DNA from: Saprospiraceae bacterium
GTDB taxonomy: Bacteria > Bacteroidota > Bacteroidia > Chitinophagales > Saprospiraceae
Reading direction: 5' to 3'
Length of the DNA stretch: 64,000 nt
NCBI GenBank assembly: GCA_028282725.1
Contig: JANQHF010000115.1
Span: forward strand, 1-64,000
Shown here: piece by piece, positions 8,752 to 17,392 of the stretch
Position numbering within the stretch: the first letter of the stretch is position 1
Layout of the letters: each line of letters begins with the position of its first letter
Translations under genes and position numbers: made by a program
The notes under the pieces: model-generated
Told to the model about the DNA's origin: nothing
Databases searched by the model: none
Seen by the model: the letters and a program-made list of their open reading frames with translations, nothing else

Positions 8752-9045
8752 ATGAAAGGACTCCGGATACAGTTGATCATTGCCGTTATTTTCATCCTGC
8801 TGAGTTGCAGCGATGGAACACAGACAGTGACCAAGATCAATGAAATCGTAAATTCCGATGATTACGATATTCAAAATGTCGTGATCGAAATAGTGCGGGA
8901 GGGTGGTCAGACCGAAGTCCTTAATTTTCCTAAAGACAGCCTGGTAATCGAGAATCAATATATAAGATCCAATGGTCTTTATGTAAATATTGGATCAGTA
9001 AAGACATTTCGAATTGCAAATAAGACCCTAGAAATAAAACTGTGA
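8752..9045 (+). CDS. Small putative lipoprotein, unknown function
   Basis: This 97-residue protein has a lipoprotein signal: a short basic start, a hydrophobic core (LIIAVIFILL) and a lipobox LLSC with Cys at residue 20. The mature part is acidic and has no domain I recognise. It lies on the same strand between the IMPACT gene and the acyl-CoA ligase, 32 bp before the latter, so it may share its transcript. A real gene is likely because of the signal and the tight spacing. Confidence 0.55.
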   Translation: MKGLRIQLIIAVIFILLSCSDGTQTVTKINEIVNSDDYDIQNVVIEIVREGGQTEVLNFPKDSLVIENQYIRSNGLYVNIGSVKTFRIANKTLEIKL

Positions 9046-9077
9046 ATTGACTCGAACGAATATAGAAATGAACCCAC

Positions 9078-10739
9078 ATGAGTAAGTACAGGTTGTCCTT
9101 TTATGAAAATGAAGCAAAATTGTCCGATCAACCGTTTCTTCGGCAACCTTTCGGCGATCGTTGGGAAACGCATACATGGGCAGAAGTAGGTCAGATGGCC
9201 AGGAAAATAGCCACTGGTCTTCAATCCTTCGGGTTAGGGAAAAGAGCACATATCGGAATCGTCTCCAAAAATTGCCGGGAGTGGATTATAGCAGATTTAG
9301 CCATCATGATGGCTGGTTGTGTATCGGTTCCATTTTACCCGACATTGACATCTGAGCAGATCAATGAAGTATTAAGACTCGGAGACGTCGATGCCCTCTT
9401 CGTAGGAAAGATCGAACCCTGGGAATCAATGAAAGCCGGAATACCTACGGAAATGCCCGTTATACGGTTTCCTCATTATGATGGGAACGCCAGGATTGAA
9501 ATAGGGGAGGACTGGCATGAATTCATGGATCGATTTGATCCAATCGAAGGTGAGGTTGAATTGGATCTTGATGATGTTTGGACCATTGTGTTCACATCAG
9601 GAACAACAGGTACTCCAAAAGGGGTGGTGCATTCCTGGCGTACCCTGGAAAGTACGAAGACAATCACTGAAAGAGATAATAGTCTCCAAATCTCCTTTGA
9701 GGGCGATAATCATTTTTTCTCTTATTTGCCGCTCAATCATATCGCAGAAAGAATCGTTGTCGAAATTATGGGCATGAGCTACGGTGGCACGATTTCTTTT
9801 ACCCAGGATCTTGCTCATTTTGCACAAAATCTGAAGGATGCCCGGCCTACATTATTTTTTGCTGTTCCGCGGATCTGGACAAAATTCCAGATGGGAATTC
9901 TGGCAAAGATGCCACAGGAAAAACTGGATAGAATGCTCCGGCTGCCACTAATCAATCGAATTGTGAAAAAGAAGCTGGTGGCGGGATTGGGACTGGATCG
10001 TGCCAGGGCTGTCCTTACCGGCGCCGCGCCCATGCCGGAAGCCCAGAAGGATTGGTTTCGCAAGATCGGTATCTACATTTTCGAGGGTTATGGGATGACA
10101 GAAAACTGTGCTATTGCGACTTTACTGGAAGGCAAGGACATAAGACCCGGCTCTGTGGGAAAGGCAAGAGTAGGATCAGAAATCAAGATAGATCCCGGGA
10201 CCAGTGAGATCTTATATAAGGCACCCTGGAACATGGTAGGTTATTACAAGGATCCGGAAAAAACAGCGGAAACACTACGGGATGGATGGTTGCATACCGG
10301 TGATGAAGGAAGACTTGACGAAGAGGGATACTTGTTTATCACCGGCAGGGTCAAAGACACGTTCAAGACGTCCAAAGGCAAGTTCATCGTCCCTGCGCCC
10401 ATTGAATGGGAGTTCAGTCACAACAACGATATTGAACAGATCTGCATCGTGGGTCTGGGTTGTCCGCAGCCGATAGCGCTTGTGGTATTGTCAGAAATGG
10501 GCACAACTAAATCACAGGACGAATTGAAAAAAAGTCTGCAAGAGACCCTTGAGGAAGTCAATGCTAAGATGCCTAACTATAGGAAAGTCTCCACCCTGAT
10601 CGTGACGGAGGATGTCTGGTCGGTGGATAATGGTTTGCTCACACCTACTCTTAAAGTCAAACGCAATGTTATGAACCAGAGATACAGGGATCAGTACCTG
10701 CGGTGGCACGAAGATGCGGAATCAGTAGTGTTTGAGTGA
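9078..10739 (+). CDS. Long-chain acyl-CoA synthetase (AMP-forming)
   Basis: This enzyme activates fatty acids with ATP and CoA. The 553-residue protein shows the adenylate-forming motifs in order: VFTSGTTGTPKGVVHS (about 170-185), a substrate loop FFSYLPLNHIAERIV, VPRIWTKFQMGI, EGYGMTENCAIATLL (about 336-350), GWLHTGDEGRLDEEGYLFITGR (about 402-423) and a C-terminal FKTSKGKFIVPAPIE containing the hinge/Lys region. LNHIAER and PRIWTKF are typical of the long-chain (FadD15-like) group. The start ATG at 9078 gives an N-terminus (MSKYRLSFYENEAKLSDQP) fitting the family. It follows a small lipoprotein gene by 32 bp. Confidence 0.88.
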   Translation: MSKYRLSFYENEAKLSDQPFLRQPFGDRWETHTWAEVGQMARKIATGLQSFGLGKRAHIGIVSKNCREWIIADLAIMMAGCVSVPFYPTLTSEQINEVLRLGDVDALFVGKIEPWESMKAGIPTEMPVIRFPHYDGNARIEIGEDWHEFMDRFDPIEGEVELDLDDVWTIVFTSGTTGTPKGVVHSWRTLESTKTITERDNSLQISFEGDNHFFSYLPLNHIAERIVVEIMGMSYGGTISFTQDLAHFAQNLKDARPTLFFAVPRIWTKFQMGILAKMPQEKLDRMLRLPLINRIVKKKLVAGLGLDRARAVLTGAAPMPEAQKDWFRKIGIYIFEGYGMTENCAIATLLEGKDIRPGSVGKARVGSEIKIDPGTSEILYKAPWNMVGYYKDPEKTAETLRDGWLHTGDEGRLDEEGYLFITGRVKDTFKTSKGKFIVPAPIEWEFSHNNDIEQICIVGLGCPQPIALVVLSEMGTTKSQDELKKSLQETLEEVNAKMPNYRKVSTLIVTEDVWSVDNGLLTPTLKVKRNVMNQRYRDQYLRWHEDAESVVFE

Positions 10740-10791
10740 TTTCTGGGTCGTATCAATGGAGACGTTGATAAACTTTTCTTAAAAAATCTAG

Positions 10792-11354
10792 ATGAAAGAT
10801 TGGAGTAAATTCTTACGGCTGTTTCTATGTTCTTATGTGATGTTCACATTGTCTTGTACATCTTCATGAGGCAATGCTTCGAAATCGATCTCGATGAAGA
10901 TTCATAATAAGGAAATTAAGGGATCTTCTTTTGTGTCGGTACCCGAGATCCATATACGGGACCACTTTTTGAAGGATCAGAGGCACGGAATTTTATTTTT
11001 TTCAATATCCTGGTATTGACGGATCGCCCGGAATCCGAGAATGCTACCAATTGGGTATTCTCAAGGAATTATCCGCATCATTTTTGCCAGGGCCGACGAC
11101 AAACCAGCATTGGGAATGTAGATTGGATTGCTATGCATCTGGCATCGCAGGAAAAATTAGCAGTCGTTAATATGAAGTATTTTAATCTTGAATTTGGTGA
11201 GACTATTTTGGTTGCTCCTCAAAAGGACGGAAGTATTCGCTTTCTGCAAGTCGATTTGCCCAATGCCTCTACCAATAGTATAGATGGACATGTCAGTGAC
11301 CTGGCACAAAGAGGAGATGTTATCTCATTTTTTTCGGCGGATTCCAATATTTGA
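10792..11354 (+). pseudogene. Broken secreted lipoprotein gene
   Basis: The ATG at 10792 encodes a good lipoprotein signal (MKDWSKFLRLFLCSYVMFTLSC) that runs into a TGA at 10867. The same frame then continues with IHNKEIKGSSFVSVPEIHIRD to a second stop near 11017. A different frame, open from 11016 to 11354, encodes NVDWIAMHLASQEKLAVVNM and LEFGETILVAPQKDG, a stretch of ordered, protein-like sequence. The simplest reading is one former lipoprotein gene with a nonsense mutation and a frameshift. I recall similar 'DW..A..NM..F.L..G.TILIAP..DGS' sequences in uncharacterised secreted Bacteroidota proteins but cannot name the family. The alternative is a real 112-residue gene at 11016. Confidence 0.5.
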
Positions 11355-11375
11355 AACAAGCACATACGCTCAAGT

Positions 11376-11402
11376 CATCACCCAACTTAAAGTTGGGTGA
11401 TG
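11376..11402. repeat. REP-like hairpin repeat, copy 1
   Basis: A near-perfect palindrome, CATCACCCAACTT and AAGTTGGGTGATG around a single A, lies between the broken lipoprotein gene (plus) and the 3' end of an S74-domain gene (minus). Related hairpins occur at 14899, about 30931, 31152, 31384, 43344 and 43591. In this convergent position it could end transcription from both sides. Confidence 0.75.
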
Positions 11403-11421
11403 CACCCACCAGCACGCATTT

Positions 11422-12273
11422 TCATTTTTTCTCTAATGCCAATAGTCGTTCTTCATGTTGCTCAATGATTTGCTGTTGCGCTCGAATGATCTCCTGCTGT
11501 TCCTGGATGGCTTTGGTCAGGATTGGGATCAATCCAATGTAATTGATGCCTTTAATTTCTACCTGTTGATGTTCTGTTAAAGAATCATCTTCATAGAAAT
11601 CATGCAAGCTTGTCTGAACCAGGTCGGGCAGTACTTTTTCCAATTCCTGGGCGACAAATCCGTATTGCGGGCCTTCCGCCAGTGCGAGATGTTTGATATT
11701 GGTCTTATGGTGATAAGTCCTCGGTCTTAGCTTTTGAACCATGTTCAGGGCGCTTTTGAAATCCTGGATATCAGATTTGAATCGACCATCAGATGCGCTG
11801 GTCAGGGCGCCTGAATACCAAAGATTTCCGGAACAATAAACACCCCAATGGCCGTTGGCGGCTATTCCGGCATATCCTCTTACACCATATCTGTTGTCAT
11901 TTCCATTCGTTGCCCAACCGCTTACTCCATATCGAGGTCCTGTTCCATTTCCGTTTGAAAGTCCAAATAAACCCCATCCTTCCGAATTAGGTTCATTCCT
12001 TTGTGCTCTTAGTGTTATTGAGCTATGCCAGTTAATTCCAAATCCAGCATTAGGCTCTTCATCATTGATGTGCACCACTCTGTTGCTACCATTGGCCATT
12101 AGTTGTAGCTCACCATCGTCGTCCATCCGAAATCCAAATATTTCCGTGCCATCATTAGACCTGAAAGTAAGTTGGGAGTTGCCTTCGGACACAGCTTGTA
12201 ATTCTTGTGTAATTTGGGCATGGATTCCCGTCGAGAAAGAGCAGATTAAAAAGAGGTGGGTAAAGTGTTTCAT
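11422..12273 (-). CDS. Secreted protein with C-terminal S74 (intramolecular chaperone) domain, copy A
   Basis: This 283-residue protein has a signal peptide (to about residue 19, GIHAQ) and an N-terminal stretch (ITQELQAVSEGNSQLTFRSNDG) shared with its neighbour. Gly/Asn-rich repeats follow (RYGVSGWATNGNDNRYGVRGYAG). The C-terminal peptidase S74 domain begins at LTSASDGRFKSDIQDF and runs through YGFVAQELEKVLPDLV to a coiled coil (QEQQEIIRAQQQIIEQHEERLLALEKK). S74 domains trimerise fibre-like proteins and may self-cleave at the Ser in ASDGRFK. A surface fibre or adhesin role is inferred. The gene is a tandem paralogue of 12330-13169, 56 bp apart. Confidence 0.8.
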   Translation of the reverse strand: MKHFTHLFLICSFSTGIHAQITQELQAVSEGNSQLTFRSNDGTEIFGFRMDDDGELQLMANGSNRVVHINDEEPNAGFGINWHSSITLRAQRNEPNSEGWGLFGLSNGNGTGPRYGVSGWATNGNDNRYGVRGYAGIAANGHWGVYCSGNLWYSGALTSASDGRFKSDIQDFKSALNMVQKLRPRTYHHKTNIKHLALAEGPQYGFVAQELEKVLPDLVQTSLHDFYEDDSLTEHQQVEIKGINYIGLIPILTKAIQEQQEIIRAQQQIIEQHEERLLALEKK

Positions 12274-12329
12274 GAGTCTGATTTTAATTGATGAAGCAGA
12301 AAATACGAATTACTGGGTGATAAGAACAA

Positions 12330-13169
12330 TTAATCGATACGCTTTTCAAGTGTTTCAATTCTCTGAAGTAGGTTTTCGATGATTTCCTGCTGTTCCTGGA
12401 GAGCCTTGGTCAGGATGGGTATCAGACCCACTGTATTTATGCTCTTGATTTCTATTTTTTCAGCCGGGTCATCGGGACTTTCTGAGACAACATTATGCAG
12501 ATCCGTATGCACCAATTCAGGAAATATCTTTTCCATTTCCTGGGCAATGAAGCCATATTGTTGATTCGCAGGAAGATGTATTCCTTTTATATTTTGTTTG
12601 AATGAATACGAACTTGGGTTGAGTCGCATGATTTGATGTAATGTCGGTTTCAAACTTTTAGTTTGCCTTTTCAGGCGACTATCAGATACGCTTGTCAGTG
12701 AACCGGTATACCAGAGATTCCCATTGCAGTAAACACCCCATCGTCCATTTCCGGTTGCAGCACTCCCATAGACTCCATAGCGGTTACCAGAAGTACCTCC
12801 TGCAAATCCATATACACCATACCGATCACCCGTTCCGGTGCCAAAAGCTGAAGAACGGACTCCATGGCGAGTGTTGTCGGTGTTTTCGCCATTGACTATA
12901 TAAAAGGAAATCGTAGATAGCGGGGCTAAATTGCCCAGAGCAATATGTTGGTTAGCATCAGAAATTCTTAATGCCTGGTCAGTGCTATTTGCTAAAATTT
13001 TGAGATCCCCGTCATTATCAACCCTGAAATCAAATACCTCAGTTCCATCATTGGATCTCAGCCTTTGTTGGGCATCGCCATTTGAACGGGCCTGCAGTTC
13101 TTGAGTGGTCTGGGACCATGCCGATACAATGACAAAGCCACAGATCAGTGCAATTATCAATTTTTTCAT
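12330..13169 (-). CDS. Secreted protein with C-terminal S74 (intramolecular chaperone) domain, copy B
   Basis: This 279-residue paralogue of the gene at 11422-12273 has the same order. It starts with a signal peptide (to about 19) and TTQELQARSNGDAQQRLRSNDGTEVFDFRVDNDGDL, then glycine-rich repeats (RYGVYGFAGGTSGNRYGVYGSAA), the S74 domain from LTSVSDSRLKRQTK through YGFIAQEMEKIFPELV, and a terminal coiled coil. The middle repeats differ from copy A while both ends are conserved. This pattern is common in fibre proteins that vary their exposed part. It lies directly downstream of deoD on the same strand but is separated from it by a 46-bp palindrome. Confidence 0.8.
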   Translation of the reverse strand: MKKLIIALICGFVIVSAWSQTTQELQARSNGDAQQRLRSNDGTEVFDFRVDNDGDLKILANSTDQALRISDANQHIALGNLAPLSTISFYIVNGENTDNTRHGVRSSAFGTGTGDRYGVYGFAGGTSGNRYGVYGSAATGNGRWGVYCNGNLWYTGSLTSVSDSRLKRQTKSLKPTLHQIMRLNPSSYSFKQNIKGIHLPANQQYGFIAQEMEKIFPELVHTDLHNVVSESPDDPAEKIEIKSINTVGLIPILTKALQEQQEIIENLLQRIETLEKRID

Positions 13170-13215
13170 CGTAAATTGGTTTAAGTGAAAAGATCTTTTC
13201 CACTCTTAATTTACG
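13170..13215. promoter_or_regulatory. Nested palindrome between deoD and S74 gene
   Basis: The intergenic region is almost entirely an inverted repeat: CGTAAATT (13170-13177) pairs with AATTTACG (13208-13215), with AAAAGATCTTTT at its centre. It follows the deoD stop codon and abuts the start codon of the S74 gene. It could be a terminator of deoD lacking a classic T-run, or an operator for the S74 gene. Confidence 0.45.
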
Positions 13216-13217
13216 GA

Positions 13218-13922
13218 TTATTCAGGAACAATCTCGAAAGCCAATCTCATCATGTCCATGTAGGACTGTTCTCTTTCTTTTGCCGATGAAGATTTGCCTG
13301 TAATAATATTATCACTTACTGTAAGGATGGAAAGTGCTTTAATGCCATACCTGGCTGCCAGCGTATAGAGAACAGAAGTTTCCATTTCCACACCTAGCAC
13401 TCCATGTTTTATCCATTTTTCCCAGCGATGCTCCACGTCATCATAAAAGGTGTCAGAGCTGAAGATGCCACCGGTATGAACATTCAGATTTTCGCTTTTC
13501 ACTTGTTCATATGCCCGGATCAAGAGTCCAAAGTCCGGAAGAGGTGCATAGTCCTGGCCGTCAAAATATCTTCTGTTCATATTGGTGTCACTGGAGGCTC
13601 CCAATGCAAGGATGATCTCTCCAAGCCCAATATGTCCTTGAATACTCCCGCATGTACCTACCCGGACGATACATTCTACATCGTAGGAGTGGACGAGTTC
13701 GTGAACATAAATCGCCGTAGTTGGGATGCCCATACCAGTACCTTGAATAGACACTCTTTTTCCATTGTAAAATCCGGTATATCCGTACATTCCCCTGACT
13801 TCATTGTAGCAGGAGACGTTTTCCAGCAGAGTCCTTGCAGTATGTCTTGCCCGCAGTGGATCACCCGAAATCAGTACGGATTTTGCAATTTCACCTGGCT
13901 CAGCCCCAATGTGGATACTCAT
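13218..13922 (-). CDS. deoD: Purine nucleoside phosphorylase DeoD
   Basis: DeoD splits purine (deoxy)ribonucleosides with phosphate into base and (deoxy)ribose 1-phosphate. The 234-residue protein has the hexameric DeoD-type features: MSIHIGAEPGEIAKSVLISGDPLRA with the phosphate-binding Gly/Arg, VRVGTCGSIQ (about 86-95), VEMETSVLYTLAARYG (about 178-193) and the catalytic-loop TVSDNIITGKSSSAKEREQ with its Asp. It is divergent from a second nucleoside phosphorylase and near deoC, supporting a deoxynucleoside catabolic role. Confidence 0.93.
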   Translation of the reverse strand: MSIHIGAEPGEIAKSVLISGDPLRARHTARTLLENVSCYNEVRGMYGYTGFYNGKRVSIQGTGMGIPTTAIYVHELVHSYDVECIVRVGTCGSIQGHIGLGEIILALGASSDTNMNRRYFDGQDYAPLPDFGLLIRAYEQVKSENLNVHTGGIFSSDTFYDDVEHRWEKWIKHGVLGVEMETSVLYTLAARYGIKALSILTVSDNIITGKSSSAKEREQSYMDMMRLAFEIVPE

Positions 13923-13991
13923 AATTTCTTAATAAATTCTGTTTACATTGTGTTGCCTGCTATTTAAAATTACAATTACCCTTCCAATTTT

Positions 13992-14876
13992 ATGTCTGAA
14001 CAAATATTTCACCCATCTGAGCTCATTCTCAATGAAGATGGCACGATCTATCATTTGGCCGTCGCAAGAGAACACATAGCAGACACGATTATCATCGTAG
14101 GCGACCAGGGAAGGGTAGACAAGATCAGTCGGTACTTTGACCGGATCGAATGCAAAAGAAGCAACCGGGAATTCGAAACACATACCGGCACTTTCAATGG
14201 CAAAAGATTGAGTGTCATGTCCACTGGAATCGGTACGGACAACATTGATATTTTTATGAATGAGTTGGACGCTGTGGTCAATATCGATTTTGGACAAAGG
14301 AAGAAATCATCGGTCCTAAAAAGTTTGAAGATCATTCGCCTGGGTACTACCGGGGCGATTCATGAGGACATCCCTGTGGGAAGCTTCATCATTTCCAGGT
14401 ATGGTCTTGGTTTTGACGGTCTTCTCCATTTCTATAAGCGAAAGGAAGAACAGACCAATTTTGAGCTTGCTCAAAAAATTGAGAGACATCTTGATCTTCC
14501 CACAGGACTTTCCAAACCCTACGTGGTCGAGGCATCAGATAAAATTATTTCCTTTCTTGGAAAAGATATGGTACGTGGTATCACTGCTACAGCTCCTGGG
14601 TTCTATGGCCCCCAGGATCGGAAACTTCGCTTACAACCTGCAATTGACACTTTATTCAAACGACTACAATCATTTGAATATCAAGGTGATAGGATTACTA
14701 ACTTTGAAATGGAGACTTCGGCACTATATGCCTTAGGCTCCTTACTGGGACATCAATGCTGTACCTGCTGTGTGGCCCTGGCAAACCGGGCGAATGGCAC
14801 TTTTATAGAAGATCATGATGCCGCTGTAGATGGATTGATCCGTGTTGTACTGGAGCGGATCACCGAAATGGATTAA
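13992..14876 (+). CDS. Uridine phosphorylase-like nucleoside phosphorylase
   Basis: This 294-residue member of the PNP/UDP phosphorylase superfamily has VGDQGRVDKISRYFD at the N-terminus, VMSTGIGTDNIDIFMNELDAV (about 76-96), IIRLGTTGAIHEDIPVGSFIIS (about 115-136) and NFEMETSALYALGSLLGH (about 240-257), the ribose-binding Glu-Met-Glu motif. The length and the TDNIDI loop fit the uridine-phosphorylase branch found in Bacteroidota better than DeoD. It is divergently transcribed from deoD with a 69-bp shared promoter region. Pyrimidine nucleosides are the likely substrate. Confidence 0.8.
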   Translation: MSEQIFHPSELILNEDGTIYHLAVAREHIADTIIIVGDQGRVDKISRYFDRIECKRSNREFETHTGTFNGKRLSVMSTGIGTDNIDIFMNELDAVVNIDFGQRKKSSVLKSLKIIRLGTTGAIHEDIPVGSFIISRYGLGFDGLLHFYKRKEEQTNFELAQKIERHLDLPTGLSKPYVVEASDKIISFLGKDMVRGITATAPGFYGPQDRKLRLQPAIDTLFKRLQSFEYQGDRITNFEMETSALYALGSLLGHQCCTCCVALANRANGTFIEDHDAAVDGLIRVVLERITEMD

Positions 14877-14898
14877 CTGCCGGTTATCCGCTTCAACT

Positions 14899-14925
14899 CA
14901 TCACCCAACTAAAAGCTGAGTGATG
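14899..14925. repeat. REP-like hairpin repeat, copy 2
   Basis: The hairpin CATCACCCAACT-AAA-AGCTGAGTGATG has one mismatch in the stem. It sits between the converging 3' ends of the uridine phosphorylase-like and aldehyde dehydrogenase genes, so it may work as a two-way terminator. It is the same family as 11376-11402. Confidence 0.7.
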
Positions 14926-14966
14926 AGGCCAACCTCAATCATTCAAAATCCAACATTCAAAACTGA

Positions 14967-17354
14967 TCACTCCCCATACGGAATCCAGATATTCTTGACT
15001 TGGGTACACCTCCGAAGAAATTCTTCTCCCTCGCCCTGGTTACTTTTGATCCAATCCCTTGTTTTGCCATGACTGACCCAGGTGCGCTTCATATTTTCGG
15101 CAGAGATGACTTCGATTTGTTTACTGGTCTCGCGATTTCCGAAATACCACAAGCCGTCGACATCATCGTGACTGGCCAGCACCATTGCCAGTTCATTGGA
15201 AGGCCCAGTTACAATGTTAATGGTGCCGGCAGGTACATCGGAAGTTTCGATCACCTGATAAAAATCAGTTGTGGAAAGCGGATGTTGTTCCGAAGGAATG
15301 ACTACAACATTATTGCCCATAGCAATGGCGGGCAGGACGAGTGATAGCATACCGAGAAGAGGGGCTTCATTGGGACATATGATGCCCATCACACCCAGGG
15401 GCTCGGGCATGGCCAGGGTTACATTCCTGTATGTGGTATCATGCACCAGACCGTCATATTTATCAGCATAAGCGGCATAGTAATAAATACGATCAAGAGA
15501 TTGTTCAAACTCCCTTTGCGCTAATTTGGTGGTAGCCTTCGTTTGCATCCTGATCCTGCTCACAAATTCATCTTCACGTGCGGAGAGGTTTTCAGCCAGG
15601 TAGAAAAGAACCTGGGCACGGGCATGGCCTGTTCGCCTGACCCATCCTGTTGCCTTATGTGCTGCTTCCACTGCGTTCCTGATGTCCTTGCGGTTTCCAA
15701 GACCGACTTCCGCACCACTGCCATTGGAAGAATAGACTGAATAGCTATAACCACCATCAGGTCTTACTTGCTTACCTCCAATAAACATTTTAGCCGTCCG
15801 GTCAATTCCGGGTGTTCCATTGAACCTCGATGCCGTTTTCTTATCGGACCGGCCATCCTCTCTTGCAGGTGCGGATCCCAATTGACGTTCAATCCTGGGT
15901 TTGACATATTCATACAATCCTTCCTTTCCTCCTTCCCGTCCAAATCCCGATTCCCGGTAACCACCAAATCCTGAGGCGGCATCGAATACATTGGTGCTAT
16001 TGATCCAAACCGTTCCCGCCTTGACCTTAGGAGCAATGTCCATCGCAAGATTGATATTTTCTGTCCAGATGCTGGCGGCCAGTCCATATCTCGTATTATT
16101 GGCAAGTTTCACCGCTTCGGCATGTGTTCGAAATGTCATCGCTACGAGTACCGGGCCAAATATTTCGACCTGCGCAATCGTCGAGGAAGGAGAGACATTT
16201 GTAAACAGACTGGGCGGATAAAAATATCCATCCTTGGGACATGCCCAGGGGGGTTGCCACAACGTACTCCCTTCTTTCTGTCCTAGTTTTACCAGCGCGT
16301 CTATGGTCTCCAATTGTACCGGTGCCACGATGGCACCGATATCCGTATTCTTATCCAGGGCATCACCCACCCTAAGGCGTTCCATTCTTTTCTTGATCTT
16401 TCGATACAGTCTGTCAGCTACACTTTCCTGGATCAGCAATCGTGAACCCGCACAACAGACTTGTCCCTGGTTGAACCAGATAGCGTCCACAATACCTTCC
16501 ACAACACTGTCTAAATCGGCATCATCAAAAACAATAAATGGTGATTTTCCACCCAATTCGAGCGATAACTTCTTCCCGCTTCCTGCCGTCTTTCGCCTGA
16601 TGATCCGTCCGACCTCCGTTGATCCCGTAAAAGCGATCTTCGCTATCCCCGGATGATCAACTATATATGAACCGGTTTTTCCGTCCCCGGTAACAATATT
16701 TACAACACCTGGCGGCAATCCAATCTGTGTGCAGATATCGGCAAACAAGAGTGCTGTCAATGAAGTAAACTCTGCAGGTTTTAAGACAACGGTATTGCCC
16801 ATTGCCAGGGCAGGAGCTATCTTCCAGGCAAGCATCAGAAGCGGGAAATTCCACGGAATAATCTGACCGACGACCCCAAGTGGCTCATAATCTTTCAATA
16901 CGTTTTCTTTCAGGGCTGCCCAACCGGCATGATGATAGAAGTGCCGGGCCACCAATGGAATGTCTATATCTCTTGATTCCCGGATGGGTTTTCCATTATC
17001 CAGAGATTCCAATACTGCGAACAGCCTTGAATTCTTTTGCACTTGCCTTGCAATGGCATATAAAAAACGGGCTCGTCCGTAATCTCCAAGATCCTGCCAG
17101 CTCTTTAATGCATCGGAGGCAGCCTGAACCGCTTTGTCGACATCTTTTTTTCCTGCTTGTGCCACCCTGGCCAATTTCTCCCTATTGGAAGGGTTAATAC
17201 TGTCAAAATATTTCGATGTCGTTGGTTTATCCCATTTGCCGTTAATATAGAGCAGGCATCTTCGATTACGGGCTTCAAGCCATTCTTGAGCCTGATCATC
17301 CCGCTCAGGAGCCGGCCCATAATCCATTGATTTATATATCGTTTTGACCTTCAT
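14967..17354 (-). CDS. Double-domain aldehyde dehydrogenase (second domain lacks catalytic Cys)
   Basis: The 795-residue protein contains two aldehyde dehydrogenase units. Domain 1 (about residues 30-490) is complete: PWNFPLLMLAWKIAPALAMGN, FTGSTEVGRIIRR, LELGGKSPFIVFDDADLD with the general-base Glu, and NQGQVCCAGSRLL with the catalytic Cys, then the IFGPVLVAMTFRTHAEA motif. Domain 2 (about 510-795) has CPNEAPLLGMLSLVLPAIAMGN and the Rossmann part but is short and lacks an equivalent of the Cys loop, so it looks catalytically dead. Immediately downstream of deoC in the same direction, it probably oxidises the acetaldehyde released by deoxyribose-phosphate aldolase. This substrate is inferred from context. 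Confidence 0.87.
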   Translation of the reverse strand: MKVKTIYKSMDYGPAPERDDQAQEWLEARNRRCLLYINGKWDKPTTSKYFDSINPSNREKLARVAQAGKKDVDKAVQAASDALKSWQDLGDYGRARFLYAIARQVQKNSRLFAVLESLDNGKPIRESRDIDIPLVARHFYHHAGWAALKENVLKDYEPLGVVGQIIPWNFPLLMLAWKIAPALAMGNTVVLKPAEFTSLTALLFADICTQIGLPPGVVNIVTGDGKTGSYIVDHPGIAKIAFTGSTEVGRIIRRKTAGSGKKLSLELGGKSPFIVFDDADLDSVVEGIVDAIWFNQGQVCCAGSRLLIQESVADRLYRKIKKRMERLRVGDALDKNTDIGAIVAPVQLETIDALVKLGQKEGSTLWQPPWACPKDGYFYPPSLFTNVSPSSTIAQVEIFGPVLVAMTFRTHAEAVKLANNTRYGLAASIWTENINLAMDIAPKVKAGTVWINSTNVFDAASGFGGYRESGFGREGGKEGLYEYVKPRIERQLGSAPAREDGRSDKKTASRFNGTPGIDRTAKMFIGGKQVRPDGGYSYSVYSSNGSGAEVGLGNRKDIRNAVEAAHKATGWVRRTGHARAQVLFYLAENLSAREDEFVSRIRMQTKATTKLAQREFEQSLDRIYYYAAYADKYDGLVHDTTYRNVTLAMPEPLGVMGIICPNEAPLLGMLSLVLPAIAMGNNVVVIPSEQHPLSTTDFYQVIETSDVPAGTINIVTGPSNELAMVLASHDDVDGLWYFGNRETSKQIEVISAENMKRTWVSHGKTRDWIKSNQGEGEEFLRRCTQVKNIWIPYGE

Positions 17355-17392
17355 GCTATCATTTTGCTATTTATCAATTCATTATGATTGGA

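Noticed and set aside
11422-13169. Prophage tail fibre genes
   Set aside because: S74 domains occur in phage fibres, but both proteins have bacterial signal peptides and no other phage genes are present.
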